A DNA stretch of 22,068 nucleotides from Verrucomicrobia bacterium UBA7008 (GCA_002449695.1 DJXI01000083.1:123208-145275), one strand, 5' to 3'. Positions 15,146-21,982 are shown, numbered from the stretch's first letter. Notes: a model not told the origin generated them from the sequence alone. A program made the numbers and translations.

Positions 15146-16639
15146 ATGGCGAAGGTTTCGGCTAAAGATCAAAGTGCGGTGTCGGCGGCGAGCGTTTTCA
15201 AGGCGATCGACAATGTCTTGAAGAAGCCCGGATGCGGGTGTTCGGGTTCGCTTGATTACATGGAGCAGTCGAGCTGGCTACTGTTCTTGCGTTATCTTGA
15301 TGCGCGCGAGGAGGAGCGCAAGCTTGAGGCGCGGCTGAACGGCAAGGTGTACGAACCGGCGCTGCCCAAGCGGTTGCGGTGGAGCGAGTGGGCCTATCCG
15401 CTGGATGCCGAGGGCAGGCTTGATTATGAGAAGATGCTGAAGGGCGACGAATTGCTGAACTTCGTCCGGCAGCAGCTGTTTCCGGGATTGAAGCGGCTCC
15501 GCGATGAAAACCCCGATACGAATTCGCTCCAGTACCGCATCGGCTCCATCTTCACCGAGATGACCTGCAAGTTCACGAGCGGCTATTCCATCCGCGAGGT
15601 CATCGATCTCATCCAGCCGCTCCGCTTCCAGACCGAGGAGGATCGTCACGAGCTTTCGGTGCTTTACGAATCGCGGCTGGCCGAGATGGGAAATGCCGGA
15701 CGAGACGGAGGCCAGTACTATACGCCGCGGTCGCTGATCCGGGTGATGGTGCGCGTTCTCGATCCGCAGCTCGGCGAGAAGGTCTATGACGGCGCCTGCG
15801 GATCGGGCGGGTTTCTCTGCGAGGCCTTCAACTACATGAAGGAGCGCAACAAGGACAATCCGAAGGCCTACGACATTCTTCAGCACAGGACCTTCTTCGG
15901 CGGCGAGGTCAAGGCACTCCCGTACGTGACGGCGCAGATGAACTGCATTCTGCACGGGCTTGAGTCGCCGAACATCGTCTACGGCAATACGCTTGCGCAG
16001 AAGATCGCCGATTTCTCGGAGCGCGACCGCGTCCACGTGATTCTCGCCAATCCGCCGTTCGGGGCGGGCGTGAACAAGTCCGACCAGGAGAACTTCACCG
16101 TCCGGACGGGCGAGACGGCGCTTTTGTTCCTTGAGCACTTCATCGCCAAGCTGAAGGCGGGCGGACGCGCGGCGATTGTCATCAAGAACACGTTCCTCTC
16201 CAATGCGGACAACGCCTCGGTTGCGCTTCGCAAGATGCTGCTCAAGCGGTGCGAACTGGAATGGGTGCTGGACCTTCCGCAGAAAGTGTTTGCCGCGGGC
16301 GTGCATACGGTCGTCCTGTTCTTCCGCAAGGGCCGGGAGACGAAGAAGCCGATCAACTACTACCAGCTCGACCTCAAGGGTGTGTCTCTCGGCAAGACGC
16401 GCCCGCTGAACGAGGACGATCTTGCGGAGTTCGAGAAGCTGGCGAAGGGTGGCGGGGACGCCGAGGGCAAGCCCCCGGCTTTCTGGACAGTCGACCCGGC
16501 GAAGATCGACCAGGCGACCTTCGACCTTTCGGTGGTGAACCCCAACATCGAGGAAGAGAAGCTGCCGTCCGCGGCGGAGTGCAGGGCGAAGATCAAGTCG
16601 CTCTATGCGGAGATTGGCGAAATCATCAAGGGGATGTGA
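15146..16639 (+). CDS. hsdM: Type I restriction-modification DNA methyltransferase subunit
   Basis: This 497-aa N6-adenine methyltransferase transfers methyl from SAM to adenine at the site chosen by HsdS (M2S1 complex). The ATG at 15146 follows GGAGG at 15131-15135. Residues 12-160 form the HsdM N-terminal helical domain (YMEQSSWLLFLRYLDAREEE, IGSIFTEMTCKFTSGYSIREVID). Then come GGQYYTPRSLIRVMV (188-202), SAM motif I DGACGSGGF (215-223), and catalytic motif IV NPPFG (302-306). KAGGRAAIVIKNTFLS and FDLPQKVFA-like segments follow (read as VLDLPQKVFAAGVHTVVLFF). The helical C-terminus ends in KSLYAEIGEIIKGM. All catalytic motifs are intact. hsdS starts 2 nt after its stop. The locus continues with a RAYT insertion and a broken hsdR, so the modification half could work alone. 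Confidence 0.96.
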   Translation: MAKVSAKDQSAVSAASVFKAIDNVLKKPGCGCSGSLDYMEQSSWLLFLRYLDAREEERKLEARLNGKVYEPALPKRLRWSEWAYPLDAEGRLDYEKMLKGDELLNFVRQQLFPGLKRLRDENPDTNSLQYRIGSIFTEMTCKFTSGYSIREVIDLIQPLRFQTEEDRHELSVLYESRLAEMGNAGRDGGQYYTPRSLIRVMVRVLDPQLGEKVYDGACGSGGFLCEAFNYMKERNKDNPKAYDILQHRTFFGGEVKALPYVTAQMNCILHGLESPNIVYGNTLAQKIADFSERDRVHVILANPPFGAGVNKSDQENFTVRTGETALLFLEHFIAKLKAGGRAAIVIKNTFLSNADNASVALRKMLLKRCELEWVLDLPQKVFAAGVHTVVLFFRKGRETKKPINYYQLDLKGVSLGKTRPLNEDDLAEFEKLAKGGGDAEGKPPAFWTVDPAKIDQATFDLSVVNPNIEEEKLPSAAECRAKIKSLYAEIGEIIKGM

Positions 16640-16641
16640 CG

Positions 16642-17796
16642 ATGCCCAAGCCGACTTCAGATTGCCGCGCAACCGAGCGCAAGCATCCCTGGCCAATGGT
16701 CCGGCTGGGGGATGTGTGCGAAATGATTTCGTCACGTGGCCACCAGATAAAACAAAGCGAGATTCTGCCGGAAGGGAAATATCCAGTCGTGAGTCAATCC
16801 GAGAATGAGATTGAGGGGTTTTCCAATAAGGAGATTTGCATTGCGGATGTTCCTGTTATACTATTTGGCGATCATACTTGCAATGTTAAATTAGTTAATA
16901 AACCTTTCGTAGTTGGAGCAGATGGCACGAAACTTATAAAGTCCATTATGCATTGTGTGCAATATTTGTATTATTGCTTGCAATTGTTAGGATTGAAGTT
17001 GCAGGATGGTAAATACAGGCGGCACTTTGGTGACCTCTGTGGTTCAGAAATCCCTCTTCCCCCTCTCTCCGTTCAGCGCGAGATTGTGGCGCGATTGGAG
17101 CGGGAGCTTGCCGCGGTGGAGAAGATGAAGAAGGGCTTCGAAGAGATTGCTGAAACCGCCAAGGCCGAATTCAAGGCCGAGTTGAAAGAGGTGTTTGAAG
17201 AAATCTCACGCGGAGGCGCGGAGATGCGGAGGTTGGGGGATGTGTGCGTGGTAATTTCCGATTGCCCTCATACGACTGCAAAAGATGAGGGCGCAGGGAT
17301 ACCTTTAATTCGGACACCTAATGTCGGCTTTACGCGCTTGATGTTAGCAGGAGTTCATCGTGTTTCCGAAGATGTTTACAAACAGCGCACGAAGAGGGCG
17401 GTTCCCCTGCCAGGAGATTTGATTTTTGCAAGAGAAGCGCCTGCTGGTAATGTTGCAGTGATTCAGGAGGGAGAAAAGGTTTGCTTAGGGCAAAGGACAG
17501 TTTTACTCCGCCTTAAAGAGGGGTACATTCCCGATTACATTGCCTATAGTGTGTTGCAGCCCGAATCACAAAAGACCTTGGTTCAAAAGTCTACCGGTTC
17601 TACGGTTGCTCATGTTAATGTGTGTGATATAAAAACATTTCTTGTTCCTCTTCCCCCTCTCTCCATTCAGCGCGAGGTGGTGGCGCGGCTTGATTCCGCC
17701 AAGGCCCGAGCCGAGAAACTGGAGGCGAAGGCTCGGGAGGGCGTGGACGTCTGCGAGACAATGCGCAAGGCGATTTTGATGGAGGCGTTTGAATGA
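16642..17796 (+). CDS. hsdS: Type I restriction-modification specificity subunit with two target recognition domains
   Basis: HsdS (384 aa) positions HsdM and HsdR on a bipartite DNA site. The two half-subunits each run from a conserved entry motif (RLGDVCEMIS at 21-30; RRLGDVCVVIS at 196-206) through a variable TRD to IPLPPLSVQREIVARLERE (137-155) or VPLPPLSIQREVVARLDSA (335-353). Each then has a coiled-coil spacer helix (AAVEKMKKGFEEIAETAKAE at 157-176; KARAEKLEAKAREG at 354-367). TRD DNA (about 16790-17040 and 17260-17640) is strikingly AT-rich against conserved GC-richer spacers, the usual mark of TRD exchange. The start is two bases after the hsdM stop. The C-terminus MRKAILMEAFE is normal, so the gene is intact. 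Its TGA overlaps the ATG of the RAYT. Confidence 0.95.
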   Translation: MPKPTSDCRATERKHPWPMVRLGDVCEMISSRGHQIKQSEILPEGKYPVVSQSENEIEGFSNKEICIADVPVILFGDHTCNVKLVNKPFVVGADGTKLIKSIMHCVQYLYYCLQLLGLKLQDGKYRRHFGDLCGSEIPLPPLSVQREIVARLERELAAVEKMKKGFEEIAETAKAEFKAELKEVFEEISRGGAEMRRLGDVCVVISDCPHTTAKDEGAGIPLIRTPNVGFTRLMLAGVHRVSEDVYKQRTKRAVPLPGDLIFAREAPAGNVAVIQEGEKVCLGQRTVLLRLKEGYIPDYIAYSVLQPESQKTLVQKSTGSTVAHVNVCDIKTFLVPLPPLSIQREVVARLDSAKARAEKLEAKAREGVDVCETMRKAILMEAFE

Positions 17797-18950
17797 GCGC
17801 GCCGGGGGCTTCGCAAGGGCAAGCCCAGGCCTCGCAAGGGCTAGCCCTTGCGACAGGACAGCCGGGCGGCGAAACGGTACGACAACCGGGCGGGCTTTCC
17901 CGGTCGCGAGGGCTTGCCCTCGCGACGCCAAAAAGCGGCGCGGGTCATTTTCGCCGCTTTCACGACTACGACTATTCGCGCGGCGCGGCGATGTTCATCA
18001 CCATCGTCGTCGAACCGCGGCGGCCGCTGTTCGGCGCGATTCGCGACGCCAAGCTCGCGAAGACGCCGCTTGGCGAGGCCGTGGCGCGCCGGCTTCTGGA
18101 GATTGGCGAGTTCCCCGGCATTCGGCTTTTCAATTCGGTGGTGATGACCGACCATGTTCATCTTCAGCTTCATCTTCGCGCAGGGCTTGCCGAGCCGTTG
18201 ACGACACTGGGGCGGGCAATCGGGCGGTTCAAGAGCCTGTGCGCCAAGGACTACCACGAAACCTGCGGCGAGTCGGGCTCCCTCTGGCAGCAGGGCTACC
18301 ACGACTGGCTCTGCCAGTCAAAGGAAATGATCGCGGCGGTCAACCGCTATATCGACTACAATCCGCTTAAATACGAGCTTCGCTGGAATCAACCCGGGTT
18401 TCTTGCGATTCGCGAGCCGCTCGCCGCGTGGCGGCTTTCGACCGACGAGTTCTGGCGCGGCATCGGGGCGGTTGGGCTCTTGGATGGTGAAATGCCGATG
18501 GTCGCTTTGCGCATCAGTCGCAAACTGTCGGCGCGGCAGATAGACGAGGCAAAGCGGCGTATCGCGGAGAAGATCGGCGAGTTCGTCTTTGTCGGCGGTT
18601 GGATCAGCCCGGGAGAGAAGGCGGTGCGAGATTTGCTGTTAAGCGACCCGCGCGGCAAGATCATAGAGATTCTGCCATCGGCGATGCCCCACGACTACAA
18701 GGTCGGCAGCATGTGGCTGGAGGCGATCCGCGACCGCCGCGCCGCCATCATCGCCAAGGGCAACAGCGAGGTCGAGTTTTCGCGCGCGGCCTGCCTCGAT
18801 CTCAACGCAGAGGCGGCGAGGATTTCGCAAGGGCAAGCCCGGGGTTCGCAAGGGCAAGCCCTTGCGACACGACAGCGGGACGGTGAAACGGCGGCTCGGC
18901 CGGGCTGGGCGGTTTACTGGAAGGCCACTGGGCCGGAGGTTATTTCTTGA
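17793..18950 (+). CDS. REP-associated HUH transposase (RAYT, Y1/IS200-like) with C-terminal SLOG/DprA-like domain
   Basis: This 385-aa protein begins within the hsdS stop (ATGA). No later ATG precedes the conserved domain except 17991, which would cut into it. Residues 52-200 form the RAYT domain: RRFHDYDYSRGAAMFITIV, the HUH motif DHVHLQLH (His121, His123), LGRAIGRFKSLCAKDY, LWQQGYHDWL and YIDYNPLKY. The catalytic Tyr is probably among Tyr154, Tyr169 and nearby. RAYTs nick and move REP hairpins. Residues 236-341 (LRISRKLSARQI, FVFVGGWISPGEKAVRDLLL, MPHDYKVGSMWLEA) resemble a Rossmann-like SLOG/DprA-type fold seen at the C-terminus of some Bacteroidetes-type RAYTs; this call is less certain. 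The first 45 and last 40 residues are encoded by REP repeats (SQGLALAT, SRGLALAT, SQGQALAT). It lies between hsdS and hsdR and could be co-transcribed with them. Confidence 0.8.
   Translation: MSAPGASQGQAQASQGLALATGQPGGETVRQPGGLSRSRGLALATPKSGAGHFRRFHDYDYSRGAAMFITIVVEPRRPLFGAIRDAKLAKTPLGEAVARRLLEIGEFPGIRLFNSVVMTDHVHLQLHLRAGLAEPLTTLGRAIGRFKSLCAKDYHETCGESGSLWQQGYHDWLCQSKEMIAAVNRYIDYNPLKYELRWNQPGFLAIREPLAAWRLSTDEFWRGIGAVGLLDGEMPMVALRISRKLSARQIDEAKRRIAEKIGEFVFVGGWISPGEKAVRDLLLSDPRGKIIEILPSAMPHDYKVGSMWLEAIRDRRAAIIAKGNSEVEFSRAACLDLNAEAARISQGQARGSQGQALATRQRDGETAARPGWAVYWKATGPEVIS
17810..17877 (+). repeat. REP-type repeat, 5' copy flanking the RAYT
   Basis: It contains one half REP (TCGCAAGGGC then AAGCCC at 17811-17826) and one perfect 22-nt palindrome at 17832-17853 with arms TCGCAAGGGCT/AGCCCTTGCGA. 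The tail ends GCGAAACGG. Its 68 nt align to 18824-18891 with about eight mismatches in direct orientation. It lies inside the RAYT reading frame. Confidence 0.85.
17904..17925. repeat. Variant REP palindrome near the RAYT start
   Basis: Arms TCGCGAGGGC/GCCCTCGCGA (10 bp) enclose a TT loop. It is the same motif as the palindrome at 17832 with A/G changes that compensate each other on the two arms, which suggests selection for the hairpin. It is read in frame as SRGLALAT. Confidence 0.8.
18824..18891 (+). repeat. REP-type repeat, 3' copy flanking the RAYT
   Basis: It holds a half REP at 18825-18840 and a full palindrome at 18846-18867 with arms TCGCAAGGGC/GCCCTTGCGA and an AA loop, then the same GACAGC...GTGAAACGG tail as the 5' copy. 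It lies inside the last part of the RAYT ORF and is read as SQGQALAT. Confidence 0.85.
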
Positions 18951-18951
18951 T

Positions 18952-18969
18952 GACACCGCTTGCGGTGTC
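18952..18969 (+). promoter_or_regulatory. Hairpin directly upstream of the hsdR ribosome binding site
   Basis: Perfect 8-bp arms GACACCGC/GCGGTGTC with a TT loop start one base after the RAYT stop. They end three bases before AAAGGAG, the ribosome binding site of the ATG at 18985. The small TT loop resembles the RAYT-flanking REPs, so it may be another REP class. It could shield or expose the ribosome binding site or block ribosome read-through from the RAYT. Confidence 0.6.
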
Positions 18970-18984
18970 CGAAAGGAGCGAATT

Positions 18985-21331
18985 ATGAACGAAGCGCAAG
19001 TGAGGCATGATCTGATCGATCCGGCGCTGAAGGCGGCGGGGTGGGAGTCGTTGCCGGCGAAGGTGGCAGTCGAGCAGACGATTGCGCCGGGGCCAGTCAG
19101 CCAGGAGGACGGGCAAAGCCACAATCCCGAATTCGCCGACTATGTGCTGATGTACGGCAACCGGCGGATTGCGGTCGTGGAGGCGAAGGCGTCGGACAAG
19201 AATTACCGAGCAGGCGAGGCGCAGGCGCGGAAGTATGCCGCGGCGCTGGGCGTGCGGTTCGCCTACGCGACGAACGGCTCGCACGTCTTCTGCATGGACC
19301 TCACGCTCGGAACCACTTCGACGGTCGAGCTGGACGGTTTCCCGACGCCGACCGAGTTGATGACCGTGCTTGACAGGGAAACGGCCTCACTGCTGGAGAA
19401 GATCTGCCGCGAAATCCCGTGGTCGTTCGCGGGCAACCGCGGCATCCGCTATTATCAGGAGCGGGCGGTCGAGGGCGTCATCAAGGCGCTCGGTTCGGGC
19501 AAGAAGAATGCGCTCGTCACGCTTGCGACCGGAACGGGCAAGACGTTCATCTCCTATCAGCTTTGCCATAAGCTCGTCGCGGCGAAGTGGACGCGGCAGG
19601 GGATGGGACTGCGCAAGCCGCGCATCCTCTTTTTGACCGACCGCAACATCCTAGCGGATCAGGCGCTCGACAGTTTTGCGTTCGCCGAGGGGGATTGCTA
19701 TCGGCTCAAGGCGGCGGTGGACAATCCGCCGCTGGACCGCATCGTCTATTTCACGCTTTACCAGACGTTGCTGGGCAAGGAAGGCGAGTGCGAGAATATG
19801 GCGGAGGGCGAGGCCGAGAAACCAAAGGTGAAGTTCGAGAAGTTCCCGCGGGACTTCTTTGATCTCGTCATTATCGACGAGTGTCACCGCGGTGGGGCGA
19901 ACGACGAGAGCGAATGGCATGCGGTCCTGGAGTATTTCGCAAGCGCGTCGCACGTGGGGCTGACGGCCACGCCGAAATGCGACACCAACCGCGACACCTA
20001 CAAGTATTTCGGCAAACCAGTCTACACCTATTCTCTCCGTCAGGGCATTGAGGACGGATTCCTCACACCCTACCGCGTCAAGAAGTGCGAGTCGACGATC
20101 AAGGACTACAGGAAGGTCGAAGGGGATCAAATATCCGATCCGGAGAAGGTGGACGGGAACGTCACCTATTCGCCGGACAAGATTCAGCGCGAGCATTTCG
20201 TGATTCCGAAGCGCGACCGCCACATGGTCGAGGAGTTGTTCAAGGTGATGCCGTTCGACCAGAAGGCGTTGGTGTTCTGCGCGACGCAGGAGCACGCGGC
20301 GATAATTGCGCAGGCGATTCGCGAGGAGGCGAAGAAACACGGCATTGACTATCCGCATTACTGCGAGCGCGTGACGGCGGATGACGGCGCAACGGGAGAC
20401 CAGTATCTTCGCGAGTTCCGCAATTCCGATCTGCCGGTGCCGACGATTCTCACGACGAGCCAGAAGCTGACGACGGGGTTCGATCGTGCTGATGCGCGAG
20501 GTGAAGAGCATGGTGGAGTTCAAGCAGATCATCGGACGCGGCACCCGGCTCTACGAGGGCAAGCCGTATTTCGTCATCTACGATTTCACGGATGCGAGCG
20601 ATCGGTTCCAGGATGACGGCTGGGACGGTCCGACGATCTGCCCGAAGTGCGGGCGCGCTCCGTGCGTATGCGAGAAGCCGCCGCCCAAATCGCCGCGGCC
20701 GCAGCAGGCCTGCAAGGTCTGCGGATGCAATCCGTGCATCTGCCCCAAGCCGCCGAAGAAGTCTGTGACAATCGATCTCTGGGACGGACGGCAGATTTCC
20801 GCTACCTGGGAGGACAAGGTCATTCTTGACAACGAGATGCTGGATGTGAAGGAGTTCCTGGTCCGCTTTGCGAATGCTATCCGTCGCTTCACCAAAGACG
20901 AGAATGGACTCCGCGGCAAATGGCAGGAGATGGAGGAGCGGAGCAATCTGCTTGAGGAGCTGGCGGTCCTGGGCTTTACCGAGGAGAAACTGCGTGAGAT
21001 CCAGCAGAAGACCGAGCGGCAGGAGTACGATGTCCTTGACATCACTCTCGATCTCGTGTATGCCGTTGCGCCGATCAAGCGGGCGATGAGGGCGGAACGC
21101 CTTGCGGAGAAGCTGGCCTTGCTCACTCCGCCGCAGCGGGCGCTTGCCGAGGTGATTCTGCGCAACTATGTGAACGATGGCGTCTGGACGCTCTCGATGA
21201 AGGGTTTCAGCGATCTCCTGAAGCAACGCTACGGTTCCATCTCCGAAGCACTGTCGAAGTTGTCCTTCCCGACGCTTGACCACGCATTGAACTATTATTC
21301 CGACATCCAGCACTGGCTCTACGCCGCGTAG
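18985..21331 (+). pseudogene. hsdR: Type I restriction endonuclease subunit, frameshifted
   Basis: HsdR is the translocating nuclease of type I systems. The ATG at 18985 follows AAAGGAG. Part one (about 500 codons) holds the nuclease domain (FADYVLMYGNRRIAVVEAKAS: Asp52, Glu66, Lys68), Walker A ATGTGKT (181-187), DECHR (298-302), VGLTATPK and ILTTSQKLTTGFD. The frame then breaks at 20482-20485. The next frame resumes at IVLMREVKSMVEFKQIIGRG (GTG 20486) and runs through two Cys-rich knuckles (CPKCGRAPCVC, CKVCGCNPCIC) and the helical EcoEI-type C-terminal domain to 21331. In relatives about six residues (like ARNVRN) separate the two parts, so about 20 nt are missing. If repaired, the protein would be about 788 aa, normal for the family. 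As read, the first frame continues 43 codons past the break into unrelated residues and stops at 20616. Confidence 0.85.
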
Positions 21332-21406
21332 GGAGCAGTGTGATGAAGTGTGGATATCTTAAAAGGGTCGGTCCATTGGTGGAGTAGAAAGGATAGAGTA
21401 GAGACT

Positions 21407-21547
21407 ATGGCGATGCCGCAGAGAGACAATGCGATAGAGGCGCTCAAGCGACTTGACGCCTTGCTTGAGTATGCCGTCATGCATGGTGACGAGGAGGAGG
21501 CCGAGCGCATCCGCGAAGAGCTGCGCAGGCTGACGGAATCGGTTTGA
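21407..21547 (+). CDS. Small acidic helical protein, hypothetical
   Basis: The 46-aa product is MAMPQRDNAIEALKRLDALL followed by EYAVMHGDEEEAERIREELR and RLTESV. It looks like two amphipathic helices joined at HGDEEE. The ATG at 21407 was chosen because the upstream part of the open frame (from GTG 21350) has no helical character. An AAAGGAT at 21388-21394 is somewhat distant as a ribosome binding site. Codon use is reasonable for a real gene. It sits 76 nt downstream of hsdR and may be transcribed with it. No family was recognised; a toxin-antitoxin or regulatory role cannot be claimed. Confidence 0.4.
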   Translation: MAMPQRDNAIEALKRLDALLEYAVMHGDEEEAERIREELRRLTESV

Positions 21548-21560
21548 CGGCAGATGAGTG

Positions 21561-21569
21561 TGGTATAGT
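21561..21569 (+). promoter_or_regulatory. Extended -10 promoter for the short ORF at 21588
   Basis: TGGTATAGT is an extended -10. TTGACG at 21544-21549 is a good -35 but is only 14 nt away. A GAGGAGGAA ribosome binding site at 21575-21583 and the ATG at 21588 follow in proper order. Confidence 0.5.
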
Positions 21570-21587
21570 CTGGCGAGGAGGAACACT

Positions 21588-21725
21588 ATGATAACGCAGG
21601 GCGAATTTGGAAAACTGCTCGCTCGGCACGCGCGTCGAGCGTGTCTTCACCCGTGCATGATGAACGGCCGCGCTCGAAAGCGCGGATCGGGGCCCGGGGC
21701 TTTGCGTACCACCGCATTTATATAA
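21588..21725 (+). CDS. Short orphan ORF with promoter and strong ribosome binding site, possibly a truncated gene start
   Basis: The 45-codon ORF (MITQGEFGKLLARHARRACL...TTAFI) has a near-ideal GAGGAGG upstream. Its first 16 residues look like a normal cytoplasmic N-terminus. After that it becomes Arg/Gly/Pro-rich and runs into a CGAA-loop hairpin (21668-21685) and a palindrome (21708-21735) that contains its stop codon. The likely explanation is a gene start that lost its body through a rearrangement or repeat insertion; a small RNA or leader is an alternative. No homology was recognised. Confidence 0.3.
   Translation: MITQGEFGKLLARHARRACLHPCMMNGRARKRGSGPGALRTTAFI
21668..21685. repeat. Perfect 7-bp hairpin with CGAA tetraloop
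   Basis: Arms CCGCGCT/AGCGCGG close a CGAA loop. It lies inside the short ORF at 21588 and is the first of several palindromes in this stretch. Confidence 0.55.
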
Positions 21726-21735
21726 ATCCGGTGGT
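21708..21735. repeat. 28-bp imperfect palindrome
   Basis: Outer arms ACCACCG/CGGTGGT flank a single C/C mismatch and a perfect inner palindrome ATTTATATAAAT. Thirteen of fourteen positions pair. It could be a REP-class element or a dimeric repressor site. Confidence 0.7.
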
Positions 21736-21759
21736 TGCCGCCGCGCGCCCCAAGGTCGG

Positions 21760-21799
21760 TCTAGGCATCTAGGATTCTAGGTTTCTAGGCATCTATTGC
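21760..21799. repeat. 8-bp tandem repeat, four copies plus a degenerate fifth
   Basis: Successive units are TCTAGGCA, TCTAGGAT, TCTAGGTT, TCTAGGCA and TCTATTGC. The TCTAGG core is invariant in the first four, while the last two bases vary. Confidence 0.8.
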
Positions 21800-21824
21800 T
21801 CCGGCAATTAAAGGGTTTGATTTG

Positions 21825-21892
21825 CATCAGGGAGGGACGGGCTCTGTCCCGTCCGTCATATGTGGCCGCGACGGAGCGCGGCCCTCCCGATG
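21825..21892. repeat. Paired inverted REP element forming a three-way (cloverleaf) structure
   Basis: Hairpin 1 is GGACGGG/CCCGTCC with loop CTCTGT (21835-21854). Hairpin 2 is GGCCGCG/CGCGGCC with loop ACGGAG (21864-21883). An outer stem pairs CATC and GGGAG (21825-21834, bulged A) with CTCCCGATG (21884-21892). Read on the opposite strand, hairpin 2 has the same GGG-x-CGsG-CTCyGT plan as hairpin 1, so the two are inverted copies of one REP (BIME-like). Confidence 0.75.
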
Positions 21893-21941
21893 AATCAACC
21901 ACATTTGTTGCCGTTTCTATAGGAATCCAAGCCTCCGAGCC

Positions 21942-21956
21942 CCCGGATTTTCCGGG
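21942..21956. repeat. Short hairpin upstream of the last promoter
   Basis: Arms CCCGGA/TCCGGG close a TTT loop and are followed on the plus strand by an A-run (21961-21968). It has no U-tract on the 3' side in either direction except as T-run 5' of the minus-strand hairpin, so it is unlikely to be a classical terminator. No gene was seen in 21726-22068 apart from the repeats and the promoter listed. Confidence 0.45.
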
Positions 21957-21982
21957 CCTCAAAAAAAGTTTAAAATACCCCC

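Noticed and set aside
16854..16862. TGTTATACT inside hsdS TRD1, like the extended -10 promoters
   Set aside because: It is in the AT-rich coding part of a TRD with no properly spaced -35 and no start codon and ribosome binding site downstream. Chance is likely.
17811..18867. CRISPR-like repeats around the RAYT
   Set aside because: The repeats are palindromic, coding, only a few in number and without regular unique spacers.
20482..20490. Programmed ribosomal frameshift in hsdR
   Set aside because: There is no slippery heptamer, and about six conserved residues are missing at the junction. A deletion fits better than recoding.
21343..21387. 14-codon ORF right after hsdR (GGGAG then ATGAAG...)
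   Set aside because: It is too short and has no conserved feature; the ribosome binding site match can arise by chance.
21942..21968. Intrinsic terminator at the CCCGGA/TCCGGG hairpin
   Set aside because: The downstream run on the plus strand is A, not T, and the orientation is wrong for U-tract termination on either strand.
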